A stretch of 64,000 nucleotides of DNA from Streptomyces cavernicola (GTDB lineage Bacteria; Actinomycetota; Actinomycetes; Streptomycetales; Streptomycetaceae), in contig NZ_JASCIQ010000002.1 in the NCBI RefSeq assembly GCF_029968035.1, positions 310,001 to 374,000 on the forward strand, in the 5' to 3' direction. The notes under the pieces were generated by a model, which was given only the letters and a program-made list of their open reading frames with translations, did not search any database and had not been told where the DNA came from. Positions 27,711-35,266 of the stretch are shown piece after piece. The translations under genes were made by a program, and so were the position numbers. Position 1 is the first letter of the stretch; each line of letters starts with the position of its first letter.

Positions 27711-28160
27711 TCAGTCCAGTCCGCCGGTCTCCTCGATGTGCGCGACAAACAGCGAGACCAACTGTTCCTGCGTCGCATCAGGAACAAGCGCGTCAGGGAG
27801 GTCCTCTTCCAGCCCCCACTCCGTGTTGAACGTCAGCACCGCGCCGTCCGGGATGATGTTCTCGCGCAGCCAGAGGGCGAATTCGGCGGCGAGCGGGGCA
27901 GTGCAATCCGTGAGGGCAACGCCTTCCGAATCCAGCTTCGCCATCCCTTCCAGGTCTTCGTCGTCCAGGGTGATGCCGAAGTGCATGGTCGCGCCGCCAT
28001 CCAGCGGGCCGTCGCCGGACTCCTCGACGCGGATGAACTCGTCGGGATCGCGCTCGCGGAGCTTCCGCTCCAGGACGTCGAAGAACAGCCCCCACGTCTC
28101 GCCCTCGGCAGGCCCAAAGACGTACATGGTGCGGAGCTCGGCGATCTGGTCAGCCTCCAT
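27711..28160 (-). CDS. Putative immunity protein for the adjacent toxin
   Basis: A 149-residue strongly acidic, cytoplasmic protein (MEADQIAELRTMYVFGPAEGETWGLFFDVLERKLRERDPDEF ... HIEETGGLD) without recognised catalytic residues. Its gene starts 24 bases after the toxin stop, on the same strand and behind a GGGAGG ribosome-binding site. That is where polymorphic-toxin immunity genes are placed. The assignment is from position, size and charge, not from a recognised family. Confidence 0.55.
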   Translation of the reverse strand: MEADQIAELRTMYVFGPAEGETWGLFFDVLERKLRERDPDEFIRVEESGDGPLDGGATMHFGITLDDEDLEGMAKLDSEGVALTDCTAPLAAEFALWLRENIIPDGAVLTFNTEWGLEEDLPDALVPDATQEQLVSLFVAHIEETGGLD

Positions 28161-28184
28161 GGTTCCTCCCTCGGAATGCCCTGG

Positions 28185-29720
28185 TCAGGGCACGTAGCGT
28201 GCGTAGCCCTTGACACCGTAGGCGGCCATCATGATGCGCCAGTAGGCGACCGAGTCCTGGTTGTTGGTGACGGTCTCCACGCCGCGCATTTCGGTGTTCC
28301 TGGGGTCGTTGAGGGCAGCGGCGTACTTGGCCAGCTCCTTGCGGTCCTTGTCGTACAGGAAGTCCTTCTTGCCGGACTGGTGGTTCGCGCGGAGTTCGTC
28401 CAGTGACCGGTAGCACTTCTTCTGCGGGTTGTTGACGTACTTCGCCTCGATGGCCATGCCGTCGCGGTTACGGAAGCCGTCCACCATCAAAGTGCTGTTC
28501 TTGCTGATGCCTGGCGGGATGGGTACCTCGTACTCCGGGTATCCAGCCACACGTTTCTGATACGCGATCTCTGCGGGCTTGCCGCCCGAAACGTCCCCGG
28601 CGCGTAGCGAGTTGAGCCACATCCCGAAGTTCTGCTGCTGCGGACTGGTGAGCGTCGGGAAGCGTGGGTCCTGCGGCGTGGGTGGAGGGATGGGCTGAAC
28701 ACGAGGACCTACCGGTGGGCGATATGCCGCCGGGATCATGACGGGCACGCGGACGAGCGGTGCGAGGAAGCCCGGCAGGTTCGGGAAGAGCCCGCCTCCG
28801 TCCGGCTGGGGCATCTTCACTCGCGACTGTGCTGTGTCCAACGCGGGTGGGATGTGACCGAGACGGTTGATGCGCGTGTCGCTCGCGAGGAGCTCGTGCA
28901 GGCCGCCGTCGGGGCCGTCTCCGCCGAACATGGGGCGTTCCCAGATCGGTTGGATCTCCCCTGTGATCGGGTTCGATTCTTCGGGGAGTCGCTGGAGTGC
29001 CGTCTCGATGTGGTCCGCGTACGCCTCGCACGCGTTGGCCAGCATCTTGCAGGCGGTGGGCAGGTTGGCCATGAGGGTCTCGTCCTCGCTGACCTGGGTG
29101 GGAGGCGGATTCTTTCCGACGAACTTCCGGAAGAAGTTCTCGGCCGCGTCCGCGGTCTCTCCGGCTTGGTCGAGGGTGGCCTTGGTCCAGGCGGCTTCTG
29201 AGTCCCAGTAGGCGTCGTTGAGGATGATGGACGCCGCTCGCCAGCTTCCTGCCACGTCCCGGAGCTTGTCGCGTTGGCCGTGGAAGCGACTGTTGAGCAG
29301 GTGCTGATCGGTCCAGCTGGTCTCGCCGACGACCTCGGGGAGGTCTTCCGCCTGATGGCTTGAGCGCGGCGAGCAGTCATGGCGCGGCTGGTAGCCGATG
29401 TCGGGTTCAGCCGCGTTCGCTTCCAGGAGCTCTTTCGCGATCTTGCTCTCGGTCTTCAGGAAGTTCTCGGCGGACGTCAGGAGCGCACCGGCGCCGTTGG
29501 CCATGACCTGATGGGCATGCCCAGCGCCGTCGAAGACAGCCTTGACCGCAGGCTTGTACACAGCGGCAAACGCGCGTCCTGCTTCATCGTCGCCCGCCAT
29601 GCCGCCCTTGCCGTGGAGCTCATCGAACAGCAGGCTCAGCATGTTGAAGACCAAGTCCCGCAGATCCACCATGGTCTGCGAGGCATTGACGAACCTTTCG
29701 GCCTGGTGCCGGATGTTCAC
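28185..29720 (-). CDS. Polymorphic toxin: WXG100/LXG-like N-terminus with a restriction-endonuclease-fold C-terminal domain
   Basis: A 511-residue protein without a signal peptide. Residues 1-115 and 150-260 are helical (HQAERFVNASQTMVDLRDLVFNML...), like WXG100/LXG exports of type VII secretion. A Pro-rich linker (about 320-375) follows. The C-terminal ~120 residues (AYQKRVAGYPEYEVPIP ... LMVDGFRNRDGMAIEAKYVNN ... YAAALNDPRNTEMRGVETVTNN) carry the D...EAK core of the Tox-REase nuclease families. It is probably a DNA-cutting toxin delivered to competitors. The GTG start has GGGGAA upstream; the putative immunity gene follows. Confidence 0.72.
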   Translation of the reverse strand: MNIRHQAERFVNASQTMVDLRDLVFNMLSLLFDELHGKGGMAGDDEAGRAFAAVYKPAVKAVFDGAGHAHQVMANGAGALLTSAENFLKTESKIAKELLEANAAEPDIGYQPRHDCSPRSSHQAEDLPEVVGETSWTDQHLLNSRFHGQRDKLRDVAGSWRAASIILNDAYWDSEAAWTKATLDQAGETADAAENFFRKFVGKNPPPTQVSEDETLMANLPTACKMLANACEAYADHIETALQRLPEESNPITGEIQPIWERPMFGGDGPDGGLHELLASDTRINRLGHIPPALDTAQSRVKMPQPDGGGLFPNLPGFLAPLVRVPVMIPAAYRPPVGPRVQPIPPPTPQDPRFPTLTSPQQQNFGMWLNSLRAGDVSGGKPAEIAYQKRVAGYPEYEVPIPPGISKNSTLMVDGFRNRDGMAIEAKYVNNPQKKCYRSLDELRANHQSGKKDFLYDKDRKELAKYAAALNDPRNTEMRGVETVTNNQDSVAYWRIMMAAYGVKGYARYVP

Positions 29721-29862
29721 CGTTCCCCCTACACGTGCCGGTCAAGCAGCCGAAACACCCTACGCGTTTGCGGAATCGAAGGAAGAGCCGTGCTCGTGGG
29801 CTGGCCGAAACCAGCCCACGAGTTCCGCCTACAGATCCAGGTCGAGGCCCTGGCGTCGGCGG

Positions 29863-30033
29863 CTATCGCTGACTAGGCGACGGCGCCGTGTGGGAGGGCG
29901 TAGGGCGGTCGTGAGACGGCGCAGCAGTGCTGTCGTGGTCGGTGACCAGCCATCCGCCGACCACCAGGCCGAGTATGAGCATGACCACGTGGCGGTTCTT
30001 CTTCCACCACGTCGGTGGGGCCGGCTTGGCTAT
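29863..30033 (-). CDS. Possible small single-pass membrane protein, start codon unclear
   Basis: An open frame on the minus strand reads AKPAPPTWWKKNRHVVMLILGLVVGGWLV followed by a polar Pro/Ser/Thr tail and a TAG. The KPAPPTWWKKN-hydrophobic pattern resembles small Streptomyces membrane proteins. The codon where such proteins begin is ATA (30,031-30,033) right after an in-frame TAG, so a normal start may have been lost; GTG or ATG inside the helix (29,980-29,988) are the only standard starts. The remaining ~370 bases up to the CYTH gene hold nothing I recognise. Confidence 0.3.
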   Translation of the reverse strand: MAKPAPPTWWKKNRHVVMLILGLVVGGWLVTDHDSTAAPSHDRPTPSHTAPSPSQR

Positions 30034-30400
30034 GACCTACTCCACGGGTGGAGGCTTGGGCACGACAGATCTCCCTCCTGATCCCTGGTCCAGGATCGGC
30101 AATCGGCATGGTGGTGGCACGGTCCGGGAACGAGCAGAGACGCGGGGGTACAGGGTGTGGTGCACAGGCGGGCGGCTTCACATCTGGCCGGAGCCGCGAC
30201 AGCGCAGCACGAAGGTCAGGTGGGCGACCGGCATCGGCGCGGTCCTTAACGGCGATCCGTCCTGATCTCCAGGTTTCAGTGTGGAACGGGTGGCCTATCA
30301 GAGCCACGGAATTACCGTCGGGCCTGGCCTGAATCAGGCGCTACCGCTACTGCGATGCCGCGATGCCGGTCAGCCAGACCGGCCCTCTCACGTCGGTCCG

Positions 30401-30946
30401 TCAGGCGAAGAGCAAGGTGGGCTCGGCGAGGATGTCCCTGTTCTTCTCGCTCTTGTAGATCAGGTCGATGCTGCCGAATCGGGCCTCGGTGTAGTCGAGG
30501 CCGAGTTCTGCCACGGCCTTGCGGACGGCTTCCTCGGAGCCCGCCTCGATCTCCAGGAAGGTGGGGAGGTCGGGCCAGGTGTCGAAGTCGTACGTGACGC
30601 CCCCGAGTTGCCACTCCTCGCGGTAGTTCTGCTGGTACCGCACCTGGCGCAGGCCGAGGGCCCCAAGGAGTTCCGCGGTGCGTACGAGGTCGCTGACCTC
30701 GATCTCGATTTCAGTGGTGCCGTTGATGTGTGTGGCGTCGCTCACCTGCTTGAGGGTCAGTGTCGTCTTGCCACCCTCGTCTCGAAGGCGGAGCCACTGC
30801 TCGCCCTGGACGGCATCGTTCTCGAAGATGAGACGGGTGAACATGGTCTTGTCGAAGGCCCGCTGCGCTCCGGCTGCCCGCAGCTGCTCGCGGTCGGCGT
30901 CGACGTCGATCGCCAGGAACTTCGCTTCGTATTCGTGCTGAGCCAA
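30401..30946 (-). CDS. CYTH-domain protein (class IV adenylate cyclase/triphosphatase type)
   Basis: A 181-residue protein with the CYTH signature ExExK as EYEAKF (Glu5, Glu7, Lys9). Alternating charged strands of the triphosphate tunnel follow (LRLRDEGGKTTLTLKQ, TEIEIEVSD, FDTWPDLPTFLEIEAG). Members act on triphosphates: CyaB-type cAMP synthesis, thiamine triphosphatase or inorganic triphosphatase. Which applies here cannot be told from sequence. The start is TTG after a GAGAGAG element. It is the last gene of the operon 32,797 to 30,401, after the radical SAM gene. Confidence 0.85.
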   Translation of the reverse strand: MAQHEYEAKFLAIDVDADREQLRAAGAQRAFDKTMFTRLIFENDAVQGEQWLRLRDEGGKTTLTLKQVSDATHINGTTEIEIEVSDLVRTAELLGALGLRQVRYQQNYREEWQLGGVTYDFDTWPDLPTFLEIEAGSEEAVRKAVAELGLDYTEARFGSIDLIYKSEKNRDILAEPTLLFA

Positions 30947-30972
30947 CGCTCTCTCGCTCTCGGTGAGTTGTC

Positions 30973-30996
30973 GGTCAAGGTCAAGGTCAAGGTCAA
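30973..30996 (-). repeat. Four tandem GGTCAA hexamers between the radical SAM and CYTH genes
   Basis: Four perfect head-to-tail copies of GGTCAA (TTGACC on the coding strand), with a fifth after a 2-base gap, fill the short spacer between the two genes and overlap the last codon and stop of the radical SAM gene. Slippage here would change the inter-gene spacing by 6 bases per unit. No function is known. Confidence 0.7.
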
Positions 30997-32087
30997 GCGG
31001 TCAAGTCGTGCAGGTCCTGCTCACGCATCTTGCGGATTTCGGCGCACATTTCGCTGGCCACGAACTCTTCCACGGGCAGGCAGAGGTCCATGCGCTGTAT
31101 GCAGACACCAACGTGGAACGTGCCGTGCGGGTCGCGGTACAACCGGACTCCGTAGTAGCCCTCTTGGCAGTCGGTGCTGTTGTTGAAGCGGCAGCCCGTG
31201 CAGGTCTCGGGTAACCGCAAGGGACGTATGTGCTTGACGAGTAAGGGCCGGCCGTTGGGAAGCCGGTAGGCGATACGGAATCCAGAGGTGCCCGCGATCA
31301 GCCGTATCGCTTCCGGTTGGGCGTCGAGCTCCTTCAGGAGCTGGTCGACCGCGTCCAGGGAGGCGTCTCCGTCAGCCAGCGAGGTCAGGACTCTTACGGA
31401 CAGCCGCGGGGAGTACTTCTCAAGGAGTCGGTGGACCCGGCGGACGTGGGTGTGGTCGGGGATGACGATGTTCGCTCGTGCTCCGGTGCCGAGGGCCAGA
31501 GCCAGGCGGATCGACTCGTCCAGGGCTGTGATCTTTCGCGCGGCGCGCTGCCGGGAGCGGTAGGGAGTGCCCTGGACCTGAGCGAGTTCCTCGGTCGTCG
31601 TGCCGAAGATCGAGAAGTTGATGTGGTCGAGGCCGCCCCGTACGCACTCCGGCAGGGCTCGCGCTCCGTTCTCGCCGTTCGAGGTGATGCTGGCTTTGTA
31701 ACCAGCGTCCTTCGCCAGCGAGATGATCTGCGGCAGCCGAGGGTGCAGCGTCGGCTCCCCGCCGGTGAGGTGCACCTCGTCGAAGCCCAGGGCGTCGCGG
31801 AGCTGCGCGAGGGCCGCCCGGAACGCCTCGTCGGGCATGACGGGCGCACTGACGAACCGGGCCCCGTTCGTGCCGAGGTAGATGGAGACACGCCCCGAGC
31901 GACCGGCGGATGAGAAGGGGGCGGACCGGCGGCCGTGGTTGTCCGCACTCACCGGAGTGCCCTCGTTGTGGCAGAAGGTGCAGGTCATGCTGCAGGAATC
32001 GATGACCTTCACGCGTAGGGTCCGGTCCATCGAGACGCGTACGGGGACATCACTGTCGATCTGTTGCAGGGCGCGGTGCTGGAACAT
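30993..32087 (-). CDS. Radical SAM enzyme, MoaA-like core with extra C-terminal cysteines
   Basis: A 364-residue radical SAM protein. The [4Fe-4S] motif is CSMTCTFC (Cys32, Cys36, Cys39). The SAM-binding GGEP motif is VHLTGGEPTLHPRL, followed by KASITSNGENG and HINFSIFGTT strands of the partial TIM barrel. The C-terminal end has CTGCRFNNSTDC and a later VCIQRMDLC, six cysteines that could hold an auxiliary cluster (SPASM/MoaA-like). The substrate is unknown. The ATG has AAGGAG about 10 nt upstream. It is in an operon with two small genes upstream and the CYTH gene downstream. Confidence 0.85.
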   Translation of the reverse strand: MFQHRALQQIDSDVPVRVSMDRTLRVKVIDSCSMTCTFCHNEGTPVSADNHGRRSAPFSSAGRSGRVSIYLGTNGARFVSAPVMPDEAFRAALAQLRDALGFDEVHLTGGEPTLHPRLPQIISLAKDAGYKASITSNGENGARALPECVRGGLDHINFSIFGTTTEELAQVQGTPYRSRQRAARKITALDESIRLALALGTGARANIVIPDHTHVRRVHRLLEKYSPRLSVRVLTSLADGDASLDAVDQLLKELDAQPEAIRLIAGTSGFRIAYRLPNGRPLLVKHIRPLRLPETCTGCRFNNSTDCQEGYYGVRLYRDPHGTFHVGVCIQRMDLCLPVEEFVASEMCAEIRKMREQDLHDLTA

Positions 32088-32165
32088 GAGCCGCTACTCC
32101 TTCAAGACGGGAGTGGTTCATGGCACGGAGATGGGAGGAGGCCGTCGGTCCGGACGGCCGACTCG

Positions 32166-32393
32166 TCAGGAAACGGGAGGGGGCACGTCCGGCGTGGTGG
32201 CCACAGACCGCGCGTCGGCGACGCGTCCGACGTCGTCCTGGACCAGGTAGCCGAGACCGCCCACGGCGATCAGTGATCCGAGAGCCCAGATGGTGCTGAG
32301 CACCGTTCCGAGCACATCTCGCTCAGGGCTTGGGGCGGGGGCCAAGGCCCCTAAGCTCTGTCGGCCTCGGCGGGCGTACAGATGAAGGGTCAT
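32166..32393 (-). CDS. Small single-pass membrane protein in the radical SAM operon
   Basis: A 75-residue protein with a basic N-terminus (MTLHLYARRGRQ) and one hydrophobic segment (VLSTIWALGSLIAVGGLGYLV, about residues 32-52), then a polar acidic tail. It is not recognised. Its ATG overlaps the stop of the upstream 135-residue gene (ATGA), so expression is coupled. It lies 78 bases before the radical SAM gene. Confidence 0.6.
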   Translation of the reverse strand: MTLHLYARRGRQSLGALAPAPSPERDVLGTVLSTIWALGSLIAVGGLGYLVQDDVGRVADARSVATTPDVPPPVS

Positions 32394-32797
32394 GGCGTAC
32401 CCGCGATCTCTGTTCCGAGCGGGACCATGGCGTATTGCACAGCGACACGGAGGGCGTCGACCTCGGTGAGCAGCTCACCGTCCTCCGGCGGGATGCGCCA
32501 GTGCGGTCCCGGGCCTTGAACGCGGTGCGTGGGCGGAACGACGAGGTAGTGGGTCAGACCGAGCGACCGCGTGCCGGGGACATCCCACGAGGCTGCGCTG
32601 CCGGTCGACACGAACCAGTACAGCGCAGGCTCGTCCTGGACGACGGCGCCGCTGGATGAACCGAGCAGCGTCAGTACCCGCTGGCCGGCGCTGTGCGGGA
32701 CGCGCACCGCGTCCCAGGTAACGCCGACAGCTTGGATCTTGTGGCCGCAGACGGTGTCCGTCGAGAGCGTCTGCGGGTTCTCGCGTGATCGCGACAT
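32390..32797 (-). CDS. Unknown 135-aa protein, first gene of the radical SAM operon
   Basis: A 135-residue cytoplasmic protein that I do not recognise. It is rich in beta-type segments (QRVLTLLGSSSGAVVQDEPALYWFVSTGSA, LTHYLVVPPTHRVQGPGPHWRIPPEDGELL). AGGAG lies about 10 nt before the ATG. It is translationally coupled to the small membrane protein behind it. A substrate carrier or regulator role is possible but unsupported. Confidence 0.6.
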   Translation of the reverse strand: MSRSRENPQTLSTDTVCGHKIQAVGVTWDAVRVPHSAGQRVLTLLGSSSGAVVQDEPALYWFVSTGSAASWDVPGTRSLGLTHYLVVPPTHRVQGPGPHWRIPPEDGELLTEVDALRVAVQYAMVPLGTEIAGTP

Positions 32798-33003
32798 GAC
32801 GTACGGGCTCCTAGCCGGTCAGAGGGCTGGAATGAGGAGCTGTCATCGTCGCGACCACGAAGGTCCCCTTCGAGGGCTTACAGAGGCCACCCAAAGGACC
32901 TCAACAGGACTTCTACATAAGCCTCTTGGTGATTCCTGGGCTCAACTGGGACCTTGCATGGGACCCTCAAGCCAGAGCCCGTTTGCTTCACGGAGGTCCG
33001 CCC
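32798..33003. promoter_or_regulatory. Divergent promoter region between the radical SAM operon and its XRE regulator
   Basis: This 206-base gap separates two divergent starts (32,797 minus and 33,004 plus). It must hold the promoters of both the operon and the regulator gene, and GGAGG for the latter at about 32,992. The arrangement suggests the regulator controls both, but I cannot mark an operator. Confidence 0.5.
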
Positions 33004-34278
33004 ATGCCCCGGCCCATAGGCAACACCCGCCTCAAAGCTGCTCGCGTAGCGGCGGGGTACAACTCGCAACAGGCCCTGGCCGACGCCATCACCGCGACAG
33101 CACCCCAACTGGGTGTGCGTGGACTGGCAGTTGGTGTACGTCAGGTACGCCGCTGGGAGTCCGCCAACCCTCCGTGGCCCCAACCCGACGTCCGCCGGGT
33201 TCTCACCCACCTGTTGGGCCAGGACGCCGAAGAGCTCGGCTTCACGGCCCCTTGGTCCACAGGTCAGGCTCCCAACGAGCCCGGCCGGTCGGGCTCACTC
33301 AGCGCGCCGGTGCCCCGCGCTCACCGCACGACAGTCCCCGCCCAAACCGTGGCGATCACTCAACCGGCAACGGTAAGCGCCGATTTCGAGGCGGTGACCC
33401 GGTCGCACCGGCATCTGTACTGGTCTGTCGCCCCGGCCACGCTCCACCCCGCCGTCCTCGAACACTCCCGGCTGGGCTGTGCCCTCCTCCCCGAGCTGGC
33501 CCCGGCAGTACGACCGCGTCTCGCAGCAGCCCTCGCCGAGACCTACCTACTGGCCGGACGTATCGAGTTCTTCGACCTGCGCGATCCCGACCAGGCAGGC
33601 GACACCCTGCTCCGCGCACTACAGGCAGCAGGAGAGGCGGACGATCCCCTCATGGGTGCCGCCGTGCTCGCCCATACCGCGTTCATTCCCGGCTGGTCCG
33701 GAGATCGAGAGGCGGCGGTGGAGCGCATGGTCGCAGCCCGCACCTACGCCCGACGAGGCCCTGCATCCGGAGAATTCTGGGCGTGGCTCGACGCCGTCGA
33801 AGCCGAATGCGAGACCCGCTGCGGCAACACCCGCATCGCCCTGCACCTCATCGGCCACGCCGAAGACGTCCTCGCAGCCGACTCCGAATACAGCAACCCG
33901 GCATGGATGGACTGGTTCAGCCCGATCCGCTTGGCTGCCTTCAAAGGCAACACGCAACTGGAGGCCGGCCACTTCCCCCAGGCCCGGGAAACCCTCCAGC
34001 AAGTCCTCGAAGACCTGCCCCCCGAGTCCGACAAGCAACGCACCGTTGTCCTCGGCGACCTCGCCGCCGTCGAAGTTGCCGACGGCAACCCGCAACAGGC
34101 ATGCGCCTATGCCGAACAAGCCCTCAACCAGCTCGCCATCACCTGGTACGCGACCGGAATGGATCGTGTACGCGCGGTCCGGCGCACGCTCGCCCCGTGG
34201 CAGAACGAGCAGTGCGTACGGGACCTCGACGACCGGCTCTACGACTGGGGCACCACGGTCAGCGCTCTCCAGCGTTGA
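33004..34278 (+). CDS. XRE-family regulator with TPR-like C-terminal domain
   Basis: A 424-residue protein. The N-terminal 80 residues form a helix-turn-helix domain (NTRLKAARVAAGYNSQQALADAI ... VGVRQVRRWESANPPWPQPDVRRVLTHLLG). After a linker, residues 130-420 are helical with TPR-like spacing (EAGHFPQARETLQQVLEDLPPESDKQRTVVLGDLAAVEVADGNPQQACAYAEQALNQL). Such Streptomyces regulators may sense a peptide or small ligand. ATG has GGAGG 7-8 nt upstream. It is divergent from the radical SAM operon; the 3' end overlaps the convergent HAD gene by 20 bases. Confidence 0.78.
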   Translation: MPRPIGNTRLKAARVAAGYNSQQALADAITATAPQLGVRGLAVGVRQVRRWESANPPWPQPDVRRVLTHLLGQDAEELGFTAPWSTGQAPNEPGRSGSLSAPVPRAHRTTVPAQTVAITQPATVSADFEAVTRSHRHLYWSVAPATLHPAVLEHSRLGCALLPELAPAVRPRLAAALAETYLLAGRIEFFDLRDPDQAGDTLLRALQAAGEADDPLMGAAVLAHTAFIPGWSGDREAAVERMVAARTYARRGPASGEFWAWLDAVEAECETRCGNTRIALHLIGHAEDVLAADSEYSNPAWMDWFSPIRLAAFKGNTQLEAGHFPQARETLQQVLEDLPPESDKQRTVVLGDLAAVEVADGNPQQACAYAEQALNQLAITWYATGMDRVRAVRRTLAPWQNEQCVRDLDDRLYDWGTTVSALQR

Positions 34279-34918
34279 ACTTCGCGACGCGCTCCGGGAG
34301 TTCGGACAACGAGTCGATCCGCATCGTCGTGATCGCGTCCGCATCCGGGTCGTGCTGCTGGATGGTTCCCCAGGGGCCGCGCCGGATCAGCGCCGTGAGG
34401 AGACCGGCCTGCACGGCCGGGCGGATGTCGTTGTCGAGCCGGTCGCCCACGTACAGGATCTCGCCCGGCTCGGCCGGCGTCGCCTCGATGACCTTCTCGA
34501 AGAACGTCACGTCCGGCTTCGACGCACCCCAGTCGTCGCTGGTCGCGATCAGGTCGGAAGGCAGATCGAGGCCGCGGAGGAGGCCACCGGCGCGGACAGT
34601 CTGATTCCCCGCGATCCCCACCCAGAGCCCGGCCTCCCGCAACGCCGTCAGCGCCGGGCGCACGTCCGCGTACAGGTCGTCCTCGCCGAACCACTCGGGC
34701 TTTCCGGCCTCGGCCCGCTTCTCCCGCTCCTCGGTCAGGTCGAATCCCGGCCGGAACTCCTGGAACGTCTCGCGGTAGTCCCGCCCCTGCGCGATGACCG
34801 CCCCGAACATGGCCGCGAAGGTGTGCCGCGGCACCCCCAGCCAGTCCGCCCAGGTCCCGTATTCACGGGTCTCGTCCACCAGGCACTCACCGACGTCGAA
34901 CACCACTGCGCGAATCAT
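34259..34918 (-). CDS. HAD-family hydrolase
   Basis: A 219-residue haloacid dehalogenase-superfamily phosphatase. Motif I is VFDVGECLVDE with the nucleophile Asp; the +2 position is Gly instead of Asp, as in the YihX-like FDLG(N/G) branch. A cap domain with GVPRHTFAAMFG follows, then motif II-like GIAGNQT, motif III Lys in DWGASKPDVTFFEKV and motif IV VGDRLDNDI. The substrate is probably a phosphorylated small molecule. It is convergent with the XRE regulator and likely belongs to the same functional cluster. The start lacks a strong ribosome-binding site. Confidence 0.85.
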   Translation of the reverse strand: MIRAVVFDVGECLVDETREYGTWADWLGVPRHTFAAMFGAVIAQGRDYRETFQEFRPGFDLTEEREKRAEAGKPEWFGEDDLYADVRPALTALREAGLWVGIAGNQTVRAGGLLRGLDLPSDLIATSDDWGASKPDVTFFEKVIEATPAEPGEILYVGDRLDNDIRPAVQAGLLTALIRRGPWGTIQQHDPDADAITTMRIDSLSELPERVAKFNAGER

Positions 34919-35266
34919 GGGCGGAAGCGTAGAACACGGGTCTGAACACGCACATCCGTGCCCTCTCAACGCATGCGCCCGAAGTGCCAGGGTGACTGCG
35001 TGACTCTGGTCAACGGTGAGGTTGCGTCCAGGTTTGAGTCGGTGCGCGAGGTGTTCACGACCATCGACCAGCACGCCGGGAGCGGCTTCCCTCGCAGTGA
35101 ACGTCCATTATGGCGTCGCTCTCGGTGGCCTCGTGTGCCGGAGTCGTACCCGGCCATCACCCCGCGGCTGTGGCTTCCCTATCCGGCTGCAAGCCGGAGC
35201 CACCAAAATTCAGGAACATCGCCATTCCGGGTGTAAGTGCTCGACCGGACCGGTACGACGGTTCCC

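Noticed and set aside
30973..30996. Short tandem repeats (here, at 52,189 and at 62,859) as CRISPR arrays
   Set aside because: Units are directly adjacent without spacers, and no cas genes are present.
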